Shown in pieces: positions 60,844-64,000 of a DNA stretch of 64,000 bases; the stretch's first letter is position 1, and each line of letters starts with the position of its first letter. A program made the translations under genes and the position numbers. Source of the stretch: Roseovarius sp. SCSIO 43702. Lineage in GTDB: Bacteria > Pseudomonadota > Alphaproteobacteria > Rhodobacterales > Rhodobacteraceae. The DNA lies in NCBI RefSeq assembly GCF_019599045.1, contig NZ_CP080623.1, positions 3,548,262-3,612,261 of the forward strand, written 5' to 3'. The notes under the pieces are model-generated. The model was not told where the DNA came from. It saw only the letters and a list, made by a program, of their open reading frames with translations, and searched no databases.

Positions 60844-60852
60844 GGGGCGTAT

Positions 60853-60869
60853 GTATCACGACGTGATAC
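60853..60869. promoter_or_regulatory. HigBA operator, perfect 17-bp palindrome
   Basis: GTATCACGACGTGATAC is symmetrical about its central A (8-1-8) and lies just upstream of higB. Antitoxins of this class bind such repeats to autorepress. Confidence 0.75.
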
Positions 60870-60929
60870 GCGCTGCAAGGGTGGAGCCACCTCGCTCGTA
60901 CCGCCGATCAACAATCAGGATATGTGACC

Positions 60930-63104
60930 ATGGCCGAGAAACGTGTCAGTGTCCGCCTTGCTGCGGTCGGCGGAAGGCAGGTGCGTGCCGAACTGGAAGG
61001 TGTTGGCGAGGCCGGATCGCGCGGCTTCGGGCGGCTCAGCCGGGAGATGGAGGCGGCCAACGCCCGGATGGCGGCGTTCTCACGTCGGGTGAAGGTCGCG
61101 GCTGCAGCGGCTGTTGCTGCTGCCGCCGCCGCGGGCGTGGCCATGGTCCGGTCCGGCCTGCAGACGGTGGATGCCCAGACCAAGCTGGCGCAATCGCTCG
61201 GAACCACCGTCGCCTCGATCCAGACGCTGGAGCGGGCGGGCGAACTGGCTGGTGTCTCCATGTCCGGCATCGAACAGGCGACCAAGGATCTGACGCGACG
61301 GCTCAGCCAGGCGGCCGCCGGGACCGGCCCGGCTGCCAATGCGCTGGACCGGCTGGGGCTGTCCGCATCCGAACTGATCGCCCTGCCGCTGGACCAGCGC
61401 GTGGGGACGATTAACGCCGCCATTGAGAATTTCGTGCCCGCCGCCGAACGCGCGGCGGTTGCGGGACAGCTTTTCGGCGAGGAAGGCTCCATCGCGATGT
61501 CACGGATCGACACCGCGACGCTGCGCCAGGCGACCGAGGACGTTCTTGCGTTTGGGGTCGTCGTCTCGGAGCAGAACGCCGACCAGATCGAACGCACCAA
61601 TGATGCAGTCTCCCGCCTCGGCCTGATCTGGCGCGGGCTGTCGAACCAGCTGGCGGTCGCAGCAGCCCCCGCGCTGGAAGCCGTCGCCGACGCCATGGCG
61701 GCAATCGCGAGCCAGACCGGGCCGCTCGGGATCGCCATTCGGGGCCTGTTCGACAACATCGGCCGCCTCACCACCTACGCTGCGACCTTTGCGGGGTTTC
61801 TCGCAGGCCGCTGGGTCGCCGCGATGGCAGCCGCAGCGCTTTCCGTGCGCGGGCTCGCCACAGCACTGGTCGTCGTGCGCGGCGCGCTGATCCGCACCGG
61901 CATCGGGGCGCTGATCGTGGGCGCGGGCGAGCTGGTCTATCAGTTCACGAAGCTCGTTGCGGGTGCCGGTGGCTTTGGAGCCGCCATGGGGCTGATGGGC
62001 GATGTCGCCAAGGCGGTCTGGGATGGCATCAAGGCGACCGCCGGGTCCTTCGCGGATGATTTTCGGGCGCTGGGCGCGGATATCGAGCGCATCTGGACCC
62101 GGCTGATGGCGTTCCTGTCGCGCAAGTGGGCAGAGTTTCTCGGGAAGATCGGCCCGACCTTCAATGCCGTGGCCGAGGAGATCGGTGTCGACAGCCGGAT
62201 CGACTGGTTTGGGGCCATGTCCTATGCCTCGATGCTGGAGCACGCCGCCAGCAATGCCGGGCACCAGGCTGACCGCTACCGCGAACGCGCTGCGGCAACC
62301 CGCGCCGGGGCATTCGACGGTGTTGACCCGGCCTTGCAGGCGCTGGGCGACGCCATGTCGGGCGGGGACGATACCGGCAGTGATGCACTGGATGAGGCCA
62401 CCGCTGCCGCAGAGCGGTTTGAGGCGACACTGGAGGATGCCGGGCGGGCGGCGACGGACGCCGGTGCGGCGGCCGGGGCTGCCGCCGCTGCGGCCGAGCC
62501 CAATACCGAAGCCGCCGTTTCGGGCTGGCAGGCGGTCACCACGGCGCTCAGCGACTATGCCAGCAAGGCCCGCGATATCGGCGGGGACATTGGCCAGAGC
62601 CTCGTCAGCGCCTTCCAGTCGGCGGAGAATGCGGTCGGAGAATTCGTGAAGACCGGCAAGCTGAAGTTTGGCGATCTGGTCACCTCGCTGATTGCCGATC
62701 TGGCGAAGCTCGGCGCGCGCAAGTTCATCCTCGGGCCGATCGCCAACGCGCTCGGTGGGGTGCTTGGGGGCGCGGGTGGCGCTGGCGGGATCTTCGCCAA
62801 CATCCTTCATGCGGGCGGCATGGTCGGATCCGGCGGATCATCGCGGATGGTCCCGGCAATGGCCTTCGCGGCAGCGCCCAGGATGCATTCCGGCGGCGTC
62901 GCCGGGCTGCGCCATGACGAAGTGCCTGCGATCCTGCAGCGTGGCGAGCGGGTGCTGTCACGCCGCGAGGCGCAGAGCTACGGCGCGGGCGGCAATGTCA
63001 ACGTCACCATCATGGCCCGCGACGCAGAGAGCTTCCGACAATCGCGCACACAGGTCGCGGCGGATATCGCTCGCGCCGTGTCGCTGGGCCGAAGAGGCAT
63101 GTGA
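60930..63104 (+). CDS. Tail tape measure protein
   Basis: 724 residues; sets tail length. The N-terminal ~120 residues include an Ala-rich helix (VKVAAAAAVAAAAAAGVAMV) and TKLAQSLGTTVASIQTLERAGELAGVSMSGIEQATKDLTRRLSQAAAG, typical of tape measures; hydrophobic segments occur near 280-330. The C-terminus is Gly-rich (GGVLGGAGGAGGIFANILHAGGMVGSGGSSR). ATG 60930 preferred over GTG 60924. 724 residues predicts a shortish tail of roughly 100 nm by the usual rule. Confidence 0.9.
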   Translation: MAEKRVSVRLAAVGGRQVRAELEGVGEAGSRGFGRLSREMEAANARMAAFSRRVKVAAAAAVAAAAAAGVAMVRSGLQTVDAQTKLAQSLGTTVASIQTLERAGELAGVSMSGIEQATKDLTRRLSQAAAGTGPAANALDRLGLSASELIALPLDQRVGTINAAIENFVPAAERAAVAGQLFGEEGSIAMSRIDTATLRQATEDVLAFGVVVSEQNADQIERTNDAVSRLGLIWRGLSNQLAVAAAPALEAVADAMAAIASQTGPLGIAIRGLFDNIGRLTTYAATFAGFLAGRWVAAMAAAALSVRGLATALVVVRGALIRTGIGALIVGAGELVYQFTKLVAGAGGFGAAMGLMGDVAKAVWDGIKATAGSFADDFRALGADIERIWTRLMAFLSRKWAEFLGKIGPTFNAVAEEIGVDSRIDWFGAMSYASMLEHAASNAGHQADRYRERAAATRAGAFDGVDPALQALGDAMSGGDDTGSDALDEATAAAERFEATLEDAGRAATDAGAAAGAAAAAAEPNTEAAVSGWQAVTTALSDYASKARDIGGDIGQSLVSAFQSAENAVGEFVKTGKLKFGDLVTSLIADLAKLGARKFILGPIANALGGVLGGAGGAGGIFANILHAGGMVGSGGSSRMVPAMAFAAAPRMHSGGVAGLRHDEVPAILQRGERVLSRREAQSYGAGGNVNVTIMARDAESFRQSRTQVAADIARAVSLGRRGM

Positions 63105-63730
63105 TGGCGTTTCACGAGGTGCGGTTCCCCGACGACATCAGCCGCGGCGCGCGCGGCGGACCGGAACGGCGCACGCAGATCGTCGAGCTCGCCTCGGGCG
63201 ACGAGGAGCGCAACGCCAGCTGGGCCAACTCGCGCCGCCGTTACGATGTGGCCTATGGTATCCGCCGCGCCGACGACCTCGCCGCCGTCGTCGCCTTCTT
63301 CGAGGCGCGAAACGGTCGGCTCCATGGCTTCCGCTTCAAAGACTGGGGAGACCACAAATCCTGCCTGCCCTCGGACACGCCATCGCCGACGGATCAGGCG
63401 ATCGGCACCGGCGACGGCGCGACGACCGCCTTCCAGCTGGTGAAGCGCTACGCCTCCGGCGCGCAGTCCTGGACGCGCGCCATCGCCAAGCCGGTGACCG
63501 GAACCGTGCGCATCGCGCTCGGCGGGATCGAGCAGCTCTCCGGCTGGTCCGTCGACACCGCGACCGGCGTGGTCACCTTCAGCGTCGCGCCGGGATCCGG
63601 TCTCGCGATCACCGCGGGCTTTCATTTCGACGTGCCGGTCCGCTTCGACACCGACGTGCTCGACGTGACGCTCGACCTCGAGCGGCTCGGCTCGATCACC
63701 TCCATCCCGCTTCTGGAGATCCGCAGATGA
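63104..63730 (+). CDS. DUF2460/TIGR02217-type tail protein (GTA gp12-like)
   Basis: 208 residues starting MAFHEVRFPDDISRGARGGPERRTQIVELASGDEERNASW, a hallmark of the distal-tail protein shared by Rhodobacter gene transfer agents and related phages. Later FEARNGRLHGFRFKDWGDHKSC. The start overlaps the tape-measure stop (TGATG). Confidence 0.92.
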   Translation: MAFHEVRFPDDISRGARGGPERRTQIVELASGDEERNASWANSRRRYDVAYGIRRADDLAAVVAFFEARNGRLHGFRFKDWGDHKSCLPSDTPSPTDQAIGTGDGATTAFQLVKRYASGAQSWTRAIAKPVTGTVRIALGGIEQLSGWSVDTATGVVTFSVAPGSGLAITAGFHFDVPVRFDTDVLDVTLDLERLGSITSIPLLEIRR

Positions 63731-63759
63731 GGCTGCAGTCACTCGATTTGAGAGCGTGA
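63731..63759. other. Apparent interruption of the tail operon
   Basis: An ATG at 63727 overlaps the DUF2460 stop, as expected for the next tail gene (DUF2163-type in this phage group), but it runs only ten codons (MRLQSLDLRA) to a stop at 63759. The sequence then carries a minus-strand small gene. The tail operon seems to be broken here by inserted DNA that continues past the window edge. Confidence 0.5.
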
Positions 63760-63930
63760 AGTACGCGCCAACGTCAAATGCCGCTCATTCGGCGAATTGT
63801 CTGCCCTTAACGCAGCCAGAAAAGCTTCAAGGGTTACAACATCTAAAGCCAGGCTGTTGCGATCAGCCTCGCGGGCCGTTTCGGCTTCACGGCCGGTGCC
63901 GTCTTCGTCTGAGGCATCATGCGCCATCAT
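63739..63930 (-). CDS. Small hypothetical protein near the right edge
   Basis: 63 residues (MMAHDASDEDGTGREAETAREADRNSLALDVVTLEAFLAAL...). GAGG lies 7 nt before ATG 63930. Acidic N-terminus, no recognised family. It is antisense to the direction of the tail genes and begins the presumed insertion. Confidence 0.5.
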   Translation of the reverse strand: MMAHDASDEDGTGREAETAREADRNSLALDVVTLEAFLAALRADNSPNERHLTLARTSRSQIE

Positions 63931-64000
63931 TTCACCACCTCGGGCACGTTGCTGCAGCTTGCAGGGTGCCTCGCAGCGCCTGTCATATCAAGGAGGTTTC

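Overview
The window looks like a piece of a Roseobacter-group alphaproteobacterium (Rhodobacteraceae) carrying an integrated siphovirus-type prophage. The basis is high GC with strong third-position GC, the LigD/Ku pair, a TAXI-TRAP transporter, DUF3489/DUF6441/DUF2460-type phage genes and an initiator-tRNA attachment site typical of that group. No genus can be fixed from the sequence alone.

Region 1 (1-27614) is host chromosome. In order it holds: a non-homologous end-joining pair (ligD, cut by the window edge, and ku); tRNA-Cys; a TAXI-TRAP solute importer; a PBP4-type carboxypeptidase and nadD; a divergent PAS-GGDEF-EAL cyclic-di-GMP protein and ettA. Next is a low-oxygen/acid block, all on the minus strand: a P-type cation ATPase and an arginine deiminase operon (YfcC-type arginine/ornithine carrier, arcA, arcB, arcC), with an HdeD-like membrane protein and a SulP transporter behind arcC. 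Both promoters of this block carry a 14-bp FNR/CRP-type box about 60 bases before the start codon. After it come a TetR regulator, a cytochrome c' and an RND efflux operon. A near-identical 18-bp operator lies upstream of both tetR and the RND operon, so the regulator and its target can be paired from sequence.

Region 2 (27615 to the right edge) is an integrated element. Its left end is a 47-bp 3' fragment of tRNA-fMet (attL) followed by putative integrase arm sites. The early part has an unrecognised membrane-protein/soluble-protein pair (28093-29450), the tyrosine integrase, a HTH/AlpA-like gene, a VRR-NUC nuclease, a replication initiator gene with iteron-like repeats inside it, a C5 cytosine methyltransferase in which two frames look coding, a Xre/RES toxin-antitoxin pair, a 1623-residue type ISP restriction-modification enzyme coupled to a small secreted Cys-rich protein, an exonuclease-BRCT protein, two tandem ParB-methyltransferase fusions and a convergent PD-(D/E)XK nuclease.

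The late part (48174 onward) is a lambda-like head module: terminase small and large subunits, gpW-like joiner, portal, S49 protease with a nested scaffold start, decoration, capsid, and head-tail genes. A tail module follows: terminator, tube, tail chaperone with a -1 frameshift site A AAA AAC, tape measure and DUF2460. Three insertions break the late operon: a LysR/permease pair, a HigBA toxin-antitoxin pair with a perfect palindromic operator, and something beginning at about 63731 where the next tail gene should start. The intact tRNA-fMet and attR should lie beyond the right edge.
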